This document shows, piece after piece, positions 12,436 through 26,031 of a stretch of DNA of 64,000 nt. Position 1 is the stretch's first letter. Each line of letters starts with the position of its first letter. This DNA is from Fratercula arctica (lineage: Eukaryota > Chordata > Aves > Charadriiformes > Alcidae). Location of the stretch: contig CANTUZ010000002.1 of NCBI GenBank assembly GCA_947846985.1, forward strand, positions 135,679,889 through 135,743,888, read 5' to 3'. The notes below the pieces were generated by a model. That model saw only the letters and a list, made by a program, of their open reading frames with translations. It was not told where the DNA came from and ran no database searches. The position numbers and the translations under genes were made by a program.

Positions 12436-14619
12436 TTCTTTTTCTCTGGAAACTGGGGCTTTCTATCAAACATTAAGTAAAACAGATTCGATAAAATCTT
12501 AAGTCTTAATGACACTTTATGAGTGAAAGCAATAACATAAAAATAGCTGCATTAAACTGACAAAAGTCTTGTTTCAGTATTTTATATTACAGATACTGAA
12601 ACCTTCAGTTGTAACCATAATGATTAAAGTGTCTTGTTGGATGGAGACCCTAAAAGAATAATCTCTAAAAGAATGAAGTGGTTTTCATGAAAATCACAGC
12701 AAAGTTTGCTTCCCAGTGCCTAAAAGCCTTTTTTTTTTTTTTTTTTAACGGAACTCCATTTTGGTAATTAGTGTCAAAAATGCCTATCAGCTGTTAAGTG
12801 ATTCTGTTTAATTGTCATTCTCTTCTCTGCAGTATTTGTCAGAAGTATTTTAATGAAAACTTTTGAAATTTTTGTTCAAACAAACACATTATTAAAAACA
12901 GCTTGTAATAAAACAAACTTAAGAAATACAAACTAGTGAGATAAATAATTTACCCTAAAATGTCCTCTTTAAAAATAAACACTGATATTTCTGTATTCCT
13001 CCACTCAGCAGTAGCTAAAGCTTTCTGGAGAAGTCTTATTTTGTTGAAAGTTAATAACATAATACCTCAGGCCTAGATTATAGTCTGGTTTATTCACAAA
13101 AAAATATTTAATCCACGTTTACTTGAGCAATACAATAAAACAGACATGAGGCGTATGTGGAGTACAATCCTGGACACACTGAAGTCAGTATTGCCTCATT
13201 ATTTACCGGCATTTGCAAACCTACAATGTTTTGTTAAAGGTGTTCAACTTTTATTAAATATTGAATATCTATACTCTGATTTATGATAAAATAGATACTA
13301 GTCTTTATCACATAGTTTATCATATGTCTAGCTAATAATATCAGATTATCAATACTTTTAAAAATTAAACAGTAAATCCCAGTAAGAATACCTAGGAAGT
13401 TAAGAGAAAGCAAGTTGATCCTTCTGCTTTAAAGCCATATTGTCTGTTTACTGCTAAGAGACTTGAGAAGCTATTCAGTGGTCTGTAGGCTTCTAAAGGA
13501 AACCAGAAGTTGATAAAATTACTTCTGCCACAGTAAATTATGTACTGTATACAATCTCCATACATGAAAGACCATTTATCCAAATGAAGAATCCTCCTGT
13601 ACCCAAGGCAATCAAGTAGTGAATGCACCTAACGTTAGAGCTGAATCCTGATAAATGCCCTTATCAAAATTTGAATGCAAAAAGAGTTCTTGTAATTAGG
13701 TAATTTTACAAGTCTTGTCTGCTACCTGTAAGGATTCTTATCATGTATCCTAAAATAGGCCAGTACATTCATCCAAATGCCTAGCGAGTTTGTGAAAGCC
13801 ATGCAGCACCAGCTAATGTGCATATTCTGTGTCTCCTTGGGACTGAGGCTTCTGGCGTGGGACAGCACAGGGCCTGATGCTCACCCCAGGTCTGGCCTTG
13901 ATACTGGGTCAGGATTGGGCCAGTATGTGCGCTTGGAAATTCCCTTATGATCCGACAGCCGGGACATAGCCAAAGAATGCCAGGAAGGAAATGGGTAATG
14001 AAATGCCCTGCTTGACTCAAAAGAAGAAACAGATCCTTCCCTCCCACCACTATTTTTACAATGATGTAAAAATCAGTGGCTACTACTCCCAAGATCTCCA
14101 AAGGTCTCTCAGGATAGTATCTTGGATTAACACATGATATGGTTGGTTTAACTAAGCAGCACCTTATTCCGCAAGGGATACTACTGAAGTCAACATGGAG
14201 TAAGATGTTACTGTGAAAGAAAGATGTCAGCATCTGGACCCTGGTGAAAATCAACACATTTTCAAAAAATATTTTCATGAGAGGGGGGCTGGTGGAAGAC
14301 AATGGTTTAAAGAGAAGATCTGCATTTCTTCCACTGAGGGAGCGGTGGAGATGAGTGGGCAGATTACAATGTTTCTGCCTCCTTGCAGAGTGGGGAACTA
14401 AGGAGAAGTCTCTGCAATTCCACCCAAGTACTCAACCAGCCTCTGGAGATGGGAGAGAAGTATGTTCACCATAAAAAGTATTCTTTTATGTTTAGGAAAT
14501 ATGACAGCAATTTTAGGAAGGTTGGAAGGATGAATAAATCATTGAATGAAAGAAATACACCTTTTATGTAAGTGGCAGATTGAGTACTTTATTTTCAACT
14601 TTTGAGGCAAAAGAGTATT

Positions 14620-14677
14620 GATGATTTAATACCAGGAACTGATGATTTAATACGGATGATTTAATACCTGGTATTAA
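14620..14677 (+). repeat. Triple GATGATTTAATAC repeat with hairpin
   Basis: Three exact copies of the 13-mer begin at 14620, 14641 and 14655. TTAATACCAGG at 14626 pairs with CCTGGTATTAA at 14666, and 14661-14677 is a 17-bp palindrome with a single central base. Confidence 0.9.
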
Positions 14678-16896
14678 AAACATATGCATTCGCAGTAAAA
14701 GATGAAATCCTTGTGTAGTCATTATCTTGAGCACTGAGTTTTTATATAAACTCACATCATGGGACTATAACGTTACTGCCAATTACAATTCTTTTTTTCA
14801 TTCATTACTCAGGAGAAAGTAAAACATGGTGTGGATTTTTTTAGAGTTGTGGAATTATTCGGGAAGCGAGAGTCAACAGAGACTCACCCTCCTCAGTGGC
14901 TTTAACTGAAGCCGGTTAATTAAGCAAGCAAGCATTAGCTTGCTAACTGAATGAGACAAAAGACTACACGTGCCATAATGGTTTTAGAATTTTGAAAAGA
15001 ACATTTTAGAGTACTTTTTCTAACTTTTTTTTGGAGATAATTTGTAGTGCAGCTATTTTATTTATTTTTTCCTTTATAACTGTTCTGTGTCACAAATCTT
15101 TTGGAATGGTGTATATGTTTCAGTTGTTATTAACTTCTACTGTCCACAGCTAGTTTAACTCATCTAGCCTATTGTAACCAAAGTTGCCGAAATTAGACCA
15201 AGTTATAACAGCTAGAATCTTTCAAACTGTAATCCTTTGCTGCTATGTAATGCGAAGGTCATGCTGGGCATGTCTGTCTCACAACTTCAGGTTCCATTCT
15301 TCCAGTCTTTCCCCATAGTGGCCACTCGGATGGATTTGAAGGACAGGACCCTATGCTGTTAGCAATGAATGCTCCATGCTGCTACAAGTCATGTCATAGG
15401 CACGGGAAAAATGTGGGCTGTGTCACTTGATAAGCATGCCTGCACAGAAGCCAGAAAGGGTAGGGACAGCCCTTCTCCAAGAGGGTTTCCATCCACCCAG
15501 AAATAGGATTGATGAGAGTTTTGCTCCCCTGTTGAAGACTTGGAATGGGGGAACATCCCATAGGTACAAATTGATGCAGCATACAGAGGCTAAAGCTCAG
15601 CATAGAGCCATAACAGAGAGAAAAGTGGGGCAATGCAGTTTGTCTCCATTTGAAGGGTGCTGGGACTCTGCATTTGCCACCCTGGCCATGGCAGTACTCC
15701 TCTGACATGGCACTTGATTCCTGATCGCTCCACAGGCAACAAAAGTGTGAGGGCATCAGTGATGGACCTCACGGCATCAAAGAGGCTGGGAAACCACTGG
15801 AAACCACTGCCAGTCAGCGGAGATACCAACAGGTGATAAGCCGGAGTTGCTGTCAGTAGAGCGAGGGAGATTTCAGGGACTTGGTGTACTCATGACAAAG
15901 CTCTTTCCGCATGCACTGATGAGCTGCAAAGCTACAGGCTTCGCCCCTGTCACAGCGCTTCCTGGGCCATCGCTGCTGGGATTGACCTCTCCTGACACCA
16001 CTGACTGCAGGCACAGATAATCTTACTTAATAAAAGGGAGTTCATTGGAGATCAAACATGGGAGAGGAAAATTTGCAATTTCTTCCAGACAGTCTGAAAA
16101 ATCCCACGATCTTTCTTATACTTTCCTATATGAAACCAGATGTTGTTCTGGCTTTTTTTTTACACTGTTAAACAACAAGTCAATACTTGGCAAAAGGAGC
16201 CTTTGAATGGCAAAGACTTAATCAAGTTTCAGGAGAAAAGGAGACATACAAAAGTGCAGAAGAGTGGATATGAAGTTTTTCTTACCAAGAAATAACTGAA
16301 GTTAAAATCCTGAAGAGGGCAGCTAAGGCTGAGAGCAGTGGTGCCCAGAGGGCTGAACTTGGCCTGCAAGCATGCTTCACACAGAACTGGATGAGAAACG
16401 AAAGCTGCATGATGCTTTCGCAAACTGAGCTCATGAAAAAATATACCAGTACTAAATACAAACCCTGCCAGTCATTGGGAGGTTTGCCATTTCTTGCGAA
16501 AGCTGATTACACTTCATTATCTCCTCTTTATCAAGTGACGTGGCATACTTTTCAGTCGTGAATGCCTGGCTAGATGGGGAGCCAGGCTTGGTAATGCAAA
16601 AACCCCCGATTTTCCATGCACCAAAATGACAGGATGTAGAGGATCTTTGAAAGCTGTAAAATAGCATTAGTCAGAGACAATAAATAGAAATTTTCCTCTG
16701 TGTTCATTAATAACATGGGGAATGGGAATAGTGCTGGCTTTTTCAGAGGTGGAGATGGTAAATATAAATCAGATGAAGCAAACTACCTTAAAATGCAAAA
16801 TCTCTTGCCAGATTCCAGAGTCCTTGTGGTATCAGGAGAAGAAAACTGACAGACAAAATACCAAGGTGTATTTTCATTGCGTATTCATTAACCCAT

Positions 16897-18465
16897 GTTG
16901 AGATGGTGGAGTTCAAGATCCTTAGGGCAGCAAGGAGGGCACACAGTAAACTCACTGCCCTGGACTTCAGGAGAGCAGACTTTGGACTCTTCAGGGATCT
17001 GCTTGGCAGAGTACCATAGCATAAAGCCCTGGAGGAAAGAGGGGCCCAAGAAAGCTGGTTAATATTCAAGGACCACCTCCTCCAAGCTAGGAGAGACGCA
17101 TTCCAACAAAGAGGAAGTCAGGCAAAAATGCCAGGAGGCCTGAATGGATGAACAAGTAGCTCCTGGACAATCTCAAACAGAAAAAGGAAGCCTACGGAGG
17201 GTGGAAGCAAGGACAGGTGGCCTGGGAGGAATACAGAGAAATTGTCCAAGCAGCCAGGGATCAGGTTAGGAAAGCTAAAGCACAGATAGAGTTAAATCTG
17301 GCCAGGTACATCAAGGGCAACAAGAGAAGCTTCTATAGGTATGTCAGTGACAAAAGGAAGACTAGGGAAAATGTGGGTCCTCTCCAGAAGGAAACAGGAG
17401 ACCTGGTTACCTGGGACATGGAGAAGGCTGAGGTACTGAATAACTTTTTTGCCTTGATCTTCACTGGCAAGGCCTCTAGCCTCACCGTCCAAGTCAAAGA
17501 AGGCAAAGGCAGGGACTGGGAGAATGAAGAACTGCCCCCTGTAGGAGATCAGGTTCGAGACCATCTAAGGAACCCGAAGGTGCACAAGTCCATGGGACCT
17601 GATGAGATTAATCTGTGGGTCCTGAGGGAACTAGTGGATGAAGTTGCCAAGCCACTATCCATCATATTTGAGAAGCCGTGGCAGTCTAGTGAAGTTCCCA
17701 CTGACTTCAAAAATGGAAAAAAACCTGTTCTCCATAGCCTGGGTGGAGAACAGATTGAGAGCAGCCCTGAGGAGAAGGACTTGGGAGTGTTGGTGAATGA
17801 GAAGCTCAACATGAGCCGGCAATGTGCGCTCGTAGCCCAGAAAGACAATGGCATCCTGGGCTACATCAAAAGAATCGTGGCCAGCAGGTCGAGGGAAGTG
17901 ATTCTGACCCTCTACTTCGCTCTGGTGAGATGCTATCTGGAGCACTGCATCCAGCTCTGGAGCCTCCAACATAAGAAGGACATGGACCTGTTGGAGCAAG
18001 TCTAGAGGAGGGCCACAAAAATGACCAGAGGGCTGGAGCACCTCTCCTCTGAAGGCAGACTGAGAGAGTCGGGGTTGTTCAGTCTGGAGAAGAGAAGGCT
18101 CCAGGGAGACCTTATAATGGCTTTCCAGTACCTAAATGGGGGGGGGCGGGGCTACAGGAAAAGTGGAGAGGGACTCTTTATTAGGGAGTGTAGCAATAGG
18201 ATGAGGGGTAATGGTTTTAAACCAAAAGTGGGTAGATTTAGATGAGATATTAGGAAGAAATTCTTTACTGTGAGGGTGGTGAGGCACTGGGACAGGTTGC
18301 CCAGAGAAGTTGTGGATGCCCCACCCCTGGAAGTGTTCAAGGCCAGGTTGGATGGGATTTTGAGCAACCTGGTCTCATTGGAGGTGTCCCTGCCCACGGC
18401 AGGTGGGTTGGAACTGGATGATCTTTAAGCTCCCTTCATACCCAAACCATTCTATGATTCTATGC
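16897..18465 (+). mobile_element. CR1 LINE, 5'-truncated, large internal deletion
   Basis: It begins at the post-endonuclease linker (MVEFKILRAAR, then DFRRADFGLFRDLLGRVP). It continues through the N-terminal RT region and ends in a 3' UTR with ATTCTATGATTCTATG at about 18449-18464. Between about 17715 and 17735 the element skips from [19 protein letters not shown] straight to [19 protein letters not shown], so the whole RT palm with its FADD box is missing. The surviving 262-codon frame 17217-18005 is open across the junction but cannot encode an active polymerase. Confidence 0.92.
17217..18005 (+). pseudogene. CR1 ORF2 remnant (262 codons, RT palm deleted)
   Basis: The reading frame runs from [20 protein letters not shown] to DMDLLEQV and then TAG. 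It joins the linker/RT fingers region ([20 protein letters not shown]) to the post-RT C-terminal domain ([17 protein letters not shown]). The normal protein of this family is about 900-1000 residues and needs endonuclease and RT domains, both absent or partial here. Treat it as element debris, not a host gene. Confidence 0.85.
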
Positions 18466-21400
18466 CATGGATGCACTTCACTGAATATTTCATCAATCCA
18501 AGCTTATTAAGACTGTTAACAATATGATTTTCTTCAAACTGTTTCCTGTTTGTTCCTCCACTGAGAAATCTAGAAATAGTAATGACAAAGAAACAATTAT
18601 CTCTCAAAGTAAATTTTAGAAAAGAAGCGGCATTTTATTCTATCAAATTAAATTCAGTTCTCAATGAAAATGTCTCATTCACCTTTCAGCAGAAGGATAC
18701 AATTTTTTACTTTTACAAGAAAGCCACCCTCCTTCTAAAAGACAAAAGCAAAAAATATACTGAAAGATGGCTTCTATACCCAAAAGCTTGTTTGTTATTT
18801 TATTGCCTTGACTAAAGGTATTACTCCTCACTTTAGATCCTTCCTCATTTACATGCTCAGAATACCATGGTAGCAAAAACTTCATGACCAAGAATATACC
18901 ACACTACTTGAAAACGACTTTTTCAGTGCAAAATTATAATTGACAGCTGGGACATTTATTTGTAAAAGAAAACTATATGCCTGGATACATGCCTGGATTT
19001 GCCTTTTAGTGTAGAGCGTAGCTTAAATGGATTTTTCTATCCATAACTTACTTCTATTAGAGAAAATTCAACTATTATTTAGTGTATTTTGCCCATAGCC
19101 ACTACTGTGCTACTACTGTGTCGATGCAAACCATTCTCAGGTCCTTCAAGACATGGCCCCAGAGCTAAAACTTTCTGTGACAGGGTGTGAACAGTGAGAC
19201 TGAGAAGAGACTTGAAGTTTGTGTGACACTGATATGGGTACAATTCAATGGAAATTTACTGTTTCGAGTCGTAAAACTGAGACATAGCTTTGGCCAGTTC
19301 TCAAGAGCCAGTCCCTAAGTGGTTATCACCATGTGTTTTCTCCACATCGAACACTTATAGTCAAACATAAACATCTATCGGCAAGGCAGGTGGGTGCTCT
19401 AAGCCCAATACCTAGCCTGTCTCTGAGAGAGACCTTTATTTATCCCACAGGTCTTAGTTCCCAGCATTCTGGAGGTGCTTATCCCTCACCACCATTACAG
19501 AAAGGGCCTACCAACATCTCTCACACTGGCCTAGCCATATTTGCCACATAAAAGTTACGTGAAATGAATACCACCCATACACAGCTGCATATACTGGGTA
19601 CGCGTGACCTGGGGAGTCCTGGCTGTAATTCATCTGATTTTAGTCATTCACTGCTCACAGAACAAAAAAAGAAAAAAAATCAACAAGCTAACAAAGAAAC
19701 AAAAATCCTATCAGGATCCGTTGGCAAGGGAAGTTTGACATACACACAGCAAAATAAATTCCAGTAAAGAAAAGTGATGGAAAATACTAGGTCCTCATCT
19801 CAAATAGGTGATAAAATGTATTAAATTATTTGAATACTTTAGGCAAGCTATTTCGGTCATCTCTACTACCACATAAATTACGTAAAAAGAATGCTAATAA
19901 CCAGCCAGTACTGCATAGCTGTTACATTAGTAGAGCAGCTGGAAGCAACATTAAAGTCCTCATAAACGAGAGGAATTATTGTTGTTATGCTACAGTATGA
20001 GACTTGAATAAGAGTTTAAAAGTAGCATTCATTTTCTTGATTAAAGATTAACGAGGTTAAGTGTTTAATTGGTATTTTAACTGGATAGCAAGGAGAGAAA
20101 TTCTGCTGTTGTGAGTTGAATGGATTTTGTGGAACATGGGAAGACAGTTCTTCGTCTAAGTTAAAATTAAATAGCTAACTCAAATTGCATTTGTTTAGGA
20201 ACATACTGGTCTAGATTTAGTGAAATGAGGGTATCTGATAAAAGTATATTTTGATTCTATGCTTTCTGTCTCAACTGATTTACTGCTTCATAGACAGTAA
20301 ATCTTGTGTAACTAATCTTAGAAGTTTAATGACCTTTCAAGTTTGGCTCAAAAAGTTAATGACACTGATCTAACATTACTTCATCCATGCAATGGTGTCC
20401 TCTTCAGAACCCTAAAATACCTCTTTACCTGAAAACACAACACCTTCTCTCATGCAGCAACACATTCCTAGACCTACATTTTTGTTCATATAATTTCAAG
20501 AATTTCCTTCTCCTGTCCATGATATAGTTTTTATCCCTTTCCAAAGACTTCTGCTGCTTCATATATATATTTTTTAAAAAATAAGTTTTTTCTTCTTTAG
20601 CTGTAGTTTCCTTTTAATTTAGGTGTTTCATTTTGCTGTATATCACCAAAAAACCCAAAACCCTGTAAAACCTTGTCCATCTCTGAGCTGAATGCCTCAC
20701 TTCTCCTAGCTTTATTGTTCAGTCTCTGCTAATTTTGCCCTGTTCCATAGTTCATCTTAGTCCAGAAAGTGTCTAACAGGCTTGTTCATTGTCCTAAACT
20801 GTTTCTGTCACCACCTTTGCTCATTATATTGGAATGAAACAGGAAAGAATTTCTGGCTAGGTGAGTGGAAAATACAGTGACAGACAGTGATTTTTGAGGA
20901 GCAGGTTTTATTACAGCAATGTAAGCATTTCCCTAATTTCAACAGTAATTCACACTTTGTATGAATTCATACTTTGTACTAATTATTCCAGATAATTGCC
21001 CAGATTGTCATTCCTGTTACTCAAGTAAGATTAGATGAACACAGATGATTTTTTCAGACTTTACAGTTTGTGCCTATTTAAACCTGTGAAACATGCTAAC
21101 ATTTAGTATTTGTCCAGAGGCTATTTAATGTAATATCTACTGGTTGATAATGTCACTATGTTTAGAGAAGTTGCTTGATTTTCAAACTTTACTGCATAGT
21201 AAGACCAATTTGAAAGATGAAGCTATGTGATACGTGTCATAGTGTATAGGGACTGAATAAAATTCAGCTGTTGGACTAACAATGAGCCAAACAAAACTCA
21301 CAGGCAACAGTAAGAACCTTCCGCTTTTAGCATCAGCATCTGCAGTAGCAGATGTTGATCAAACAATATGTCTTAATAACTTGACCATGAGACGTTGCTG

Positions 21401-24400
21401 GATTCAGACCAGATTCTCCCTCCCAAATCTATTTAAGGTAGATCCTGCTTGGTGAGCTCACAGCTCGCTTTCAATAAGTGGAGTAGAGAGGGCTACTTTC
21501 CTTGGGAGAGATGAATCCAGATTACGTTCCCACACTATTTTTGTATATTCAGAGATACCCAGCACAACTCAAGACTTCTCCCAGACAAGTCAGGAAAAGA
21601 ATCAAGGGAGTTTCATTGTTGAATATATGCACCTCCTTCTGAAGGTTGTGTAGAAGGCCTCAGATTTGCAATAGTAGTACCATAAGCTCCTCTTTATACA
21701 AAATAAAACTCTAAGGCGGAAAAAGGAGTAGAATTCTTTGACTCGGGTGTCGACACTGCAGTAGTGTTCAAATAAATGAGCCTTAGAAAAGTCACCTTTA
21801 GCAATAGAGAGTGATGTACAGAGCAGTGGGAGTCGTGGTGGCATGCTGACCAGAGCTAAAATCACTTTGGCACACCTGGGTTTTGGACCCACGGACCAGA
21901 GGGAAGGAGACGTCTTTCTACAAAGGGAAATGTGTTACTCCACCCGATATGTACGAGGCACCTCTGTCATATGTGTTTAACAGCCGTACCTGTGCAGACT
22001 GGTATGCAAGGGGGGGCAACAGATACAGACAGAGAATCTACTGTAACTAAATATAGTGCAGCTTCAATAAAATTGGCTGGCAGCAACTAGGATCATAAAG
22101 AGTAAGGAACTGGTGGCTTCAAGTGAATCACTCCTTCAGTTACAAGAAACTGTAGGCACCCTACAAACTTCTTCATAGGCAATGACTGGGATAACATTAT
22201 GTGTTATGAAATATATATTTTTTTTTATACTTACTGAGAAACTGCATGCAGTTTTAACTAATAAACGTAAACATAGTGTTTACAAATCACAATACTTAGC
22301 ATAGATTCTAAAATCATCACAACCTGAGTTTAGTTTCTGTAAAATGTGTTTTACAGAGATCCAGGAAAAAACTCTCCAAGTTGCCCTGATTATAAGGGAC
22401 ATCAAAAAAGACCAGAACAAGAGCATTGATCTGTACCTGCCATGATACACTTACTTCTCTTTGACCTTTGGTAGCTCAGTTATTTTGCTTGGTTGAAGGT
22501 GTTTGTGGAATCTCCATGTAATACAAGAAAACTTTCCAGTGTGTTTTTTCAAATGGAAAGGGACTGCTGCTGGGGAAAAAAAAAAAAAAGAAAAAATAAC
22601 AGCCATTCTCTCTATAAACTTCACCCTGATAGTATTTCATTTTTCTATTTGCAATATACGAAGAGGTAACTTTGTCTTTTGCATTAAAACTTGGCTGACC
22701 GGTGCCCCAGCTGGATAGGAAGTAAGATTTCTCCCTGGATTAGATTGTTTTTTCCCAGATGTTGGACATGCACTCACATCTAGCTACATATGTTAATCCT
22801 TTGTTGAATTGCAAACTTCAACATGGTCATAATTTTGATAATGGTCACGGTACTTATGGTCCTAATCTCCTCTATCACTTTGATGATCAAAAATCATCAA
22901 TTTGTCTCCCAGTTAATTTTAGGGTTTTTTTCCAACAGACGGAAATGTTTCATAGGAATACACTTTTCAGTGGACATTTTTTCCTGCAAGAGCCAACTCT
23001 ATGAGCTGATTGACTAATTCATTCCCCACAACCATCTCATTTAAAATACACTGACAAAAGGCCAGCTGTGAAAGTGACTACACTGAACTGCTCCTTCCCC
23101 AACAACACAATAGAGAAACCAGATATTTATTATTCATATTTGATTGTTCACAGCTGCTGCTTTCATCAGCCAAACACAAATATTGGATGTTGAACCCATG
23201 CCGCAAAATTCATCTTCAAATTGTAATGCCCCAAAACAAATTTTGTGGGGTTCAGGTGCAAATTTGTTTTTTTCTTAATATCATAAAAAATGACGATTTG
23301 TAAATTGGGTTCTGGGGTCACATTCCAGCCTCTCTCAGTTCTGTAAGAAATTGGCTATGGTGACCTCCGTAGTCAGTACACTTACAGGCTAATGATGCAA
23401 AAAAGGTTAACCTCATTGACCTAAAGCACCTCTTTTTTAAACATAAATCTGGAGCTACTGAGTAACATATTTACACAGTCACCTGCTTTGTCTCTGAAAG
23501 AAGCATCTCTCTAAATCTAACCTCTAGCCTGAACCTTTAGGTGTACAGCACAACACACAGAAGCAGCCATGGGGATTTTAAGAAGAAAAGAATATTTCAC
23601 TTAGGAACCTATAAAAATCTGGTTCGTCATTTAAGTCACACTTCATTGAGGTTAATTATCTCTACTTCCATTTTTTTGTATATGTGAAAGGGCACTGATG
23701 TAAAAAACAATATAGGTCAGAACTCATTTAATCAGCATTTTGGCAAAGGAAAAGGCCATTCTATATTGCAGTGTAGCACTGGCTGTTTGCCTTATGTTAT
23801 CAATCTTTTCAAACATGGGAATTCAAGCTAAAGCAATAAAATATGAACTTCCAATCTTTTTTTTTTTTTTCCCAAAAGAATACTGAAAAGGCCACATTTG
23901 TCAGAAGAAACACTGAATAAACTGAATAGTAGGATGCATATGAGTTTCCACGTGTGTATCCAGATAGGGATTCTAAATATCCTCCTTCCTTTTTTAATTT
24001 AAGGTAATAAAAAAAAATCAAATTAAAGTATCTGGTCTCATATCAGTGTGGGTAATCTCCAAAGATGTATTCTGTTAAGTACAAGCTCTAGTTAACTTAG
24101 CTGTACCTTTGAGTTGGTCAGATCAAATAGTAGTGTTTATCCAGACCAGCAAATATATTACTTACAGTCCAGCACTTTCATCATGAAAGATCCTCAACTG
24201 CTTTTACAAACTCTATGTTTATTCATGTTTAGTCACACTATTTTCCAGTGAAATACATCCACTGTTTTGATGGATCACAACATCAATTTAAGAGCACAGT
24301 GACAACCCAGCAGTAGAGGATGGGAACTGAAGTATTCTGGTTTCACATCAAACGACAGAAAGATTTAAGTAGGTTCAGTACATATTGAGAAAGTGGGTAC

Positions 24401-26031
24401 TAGCTGAAAGAACACTGTCAGTCTTTCTAACCACCTAAACAAAATTGCTCCGATTAAAGAAGTTGACTTGTGGAGAGGAGTACATTCAATTTTTACTACT
24501 TAATCATGTTTCTAATTACAGGTACTTCTGGCTGTTTTGTGCAACTCAGCATTGATCTGGATGATGTGAACCTTCATGAGATGTCTAAAACATTATACCA
24601 ATGTCTTTAAACACTAAAGGCAAACTACACTGTTGCACATACCAAGGACCAGTTTTTGTCTCTGAGAACAACTGCTGTTTCTTTTGGAGAGCCAGCTCAG
24701 ACAAGAGCAACCCAGGATCTTTCTAGGTATGGCAGACTGGCACCTGTAACACACTGGCAAGTATCTTCACAAAACATATGGGATTTTTTTGTGCTGCAAT
24801 ATAAGACTTGAAGTAAAGACCAAAGATTGGGGGTTTGTCTAAGATATCAGCCAGGAGCTTCTTCTGGAGGGTCTGAGTGATGTTCACTTATACGATATGT
24901 TTCACATCAATTTCATGCTGACACCTGTTAAAAGAGAGGCTACCAATGTGAATAAAAAAAAAAAAAAAGAATAAAAAATACTTTTTTTTCCTTGTCATTG
25001 TTGTCCTTCCTGTCTTATGCTTTGATCTTTGATCTTTGTCTTATGCACTGATTTACAGTGCAATATGTCTAATAAATATGTAAACTTTGTCTTCAGATTT
25101 ATCTACCTATTAACATATATATATTTATCTATCTATTAACAGCTTTAAAATATTTAAGTTAGTTTTAAACTGATATTACCATTTGATATTATGAATGAGT
25201 TACCTAGAAAAAGGAAGTTAGATACGTGATGCAAAACTGTATTTAGCTGATATGAAATGTAAACATGCATTTGGTTTTTAAATTACGACCACAGCTTTTT
25301 CATCTTTTAACTTCAACATGGGAGGTTTTTAGCCCATATTACTTGACAAGGGCTTAGAGTTAAAGAATATGTATGTGTACGTAAGCAAATTCTTGAGATT
25401 TGATTGATGTGATGTTATAAATACAATAGCTTTGATTTCCTGCTGTGCAAAGCAGTTGATATAATTGCCTTTCATTAACTTCTGGACTTTGAGGCTGAAT
25501 TTACCAAATCTTTTACTCTTCCTGTTATAATTCTACCAAACCCAATGTATCTATCTTTCCCAGGTGCCCTTCTGCTGGGGAAAACTTGCTTCAGTTATAA
25601 GCAAGAAATATTTGAAGTCCAGGAGTCAGCACCATCACAAGTGAAATAAGAATCTGGCCAACCTCATGAAAAGAAAATCAAATAATCTGCTGCTTCTATC
25701 ATATTCACATTTTCACATGAATTACACCCCAAGCCCACAATCTTTTTTAACACTTATGTTTGCTGAATCCAGTCTTTTGCTCTGGATAATGATACTGTAG
25801 ATGAATCCAAGAAAAGCATTGCAATTACAGTTATTCTTGCAAAAAAGATTAGAACCACTTAGGTATGAAATAGACAATTTCAGAGCAGAAAGTCTTTATA
25901 ATTGCAAACAGAAGTAGGTGGAGTAGGTGGCTACCAAGTAAATTCAAAAGCCTGCAGAGGGCAGGGTCTCTGCTGCCTGCGCAACCTCAGCTATTGCCTG
26001 CCCTGGGTGTAGGGGCTGGTCTGGGAGAGGA
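18466..26031. other. Intergenic, no gene seen
   Basis: About 7.6 kb without a recognisable repeat or exon. Simple runs are at about 22576-22596 (A-rich), 23857-23870 (T) and 24954-24968 (A). Near 25010-25045 GTCTTATGC flanks a short (TTTGATC)n repeat. Confidence 0.65.

Larger units (their letters stand above)
8141..16896. other. Intergenic, no gene supported
   Basis: AT-rich, with the 88-bp duplication (9.5 kb), the unassigned frame at 11.4 kb, the polypurine tract at 12.35 kb, a T run at 12729-12747 and the hairpin repeat at 14.6 kb. The longer frames on either strand (for example 13781-14302 minus, 15394-15756 minus) have no recognisable domain or splice support. Confidence 0.65.

Noticed and set aside
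13781..14302. 173-codon minus frame
   Set aside because: No recognisable domain, no promoter or splice context, and composition like random AT-rich translation. It has Cys/Leu-rich patches only by chance.
15394..15829. Overlapping frames of 79-120 codons on both strands
   Set aside because: No homology recognised on either strand. The frames overlap each other in a locally stop-poor segment, and no splice partners were found.
22471..22520. tRNA-like text GGTAGCTCAGTTATTTTGC
   Set aside because: It resembles an A box for a few bases, but there is no GG after it, no B box (GGTTCGA-type) and no cloverleaf arms.
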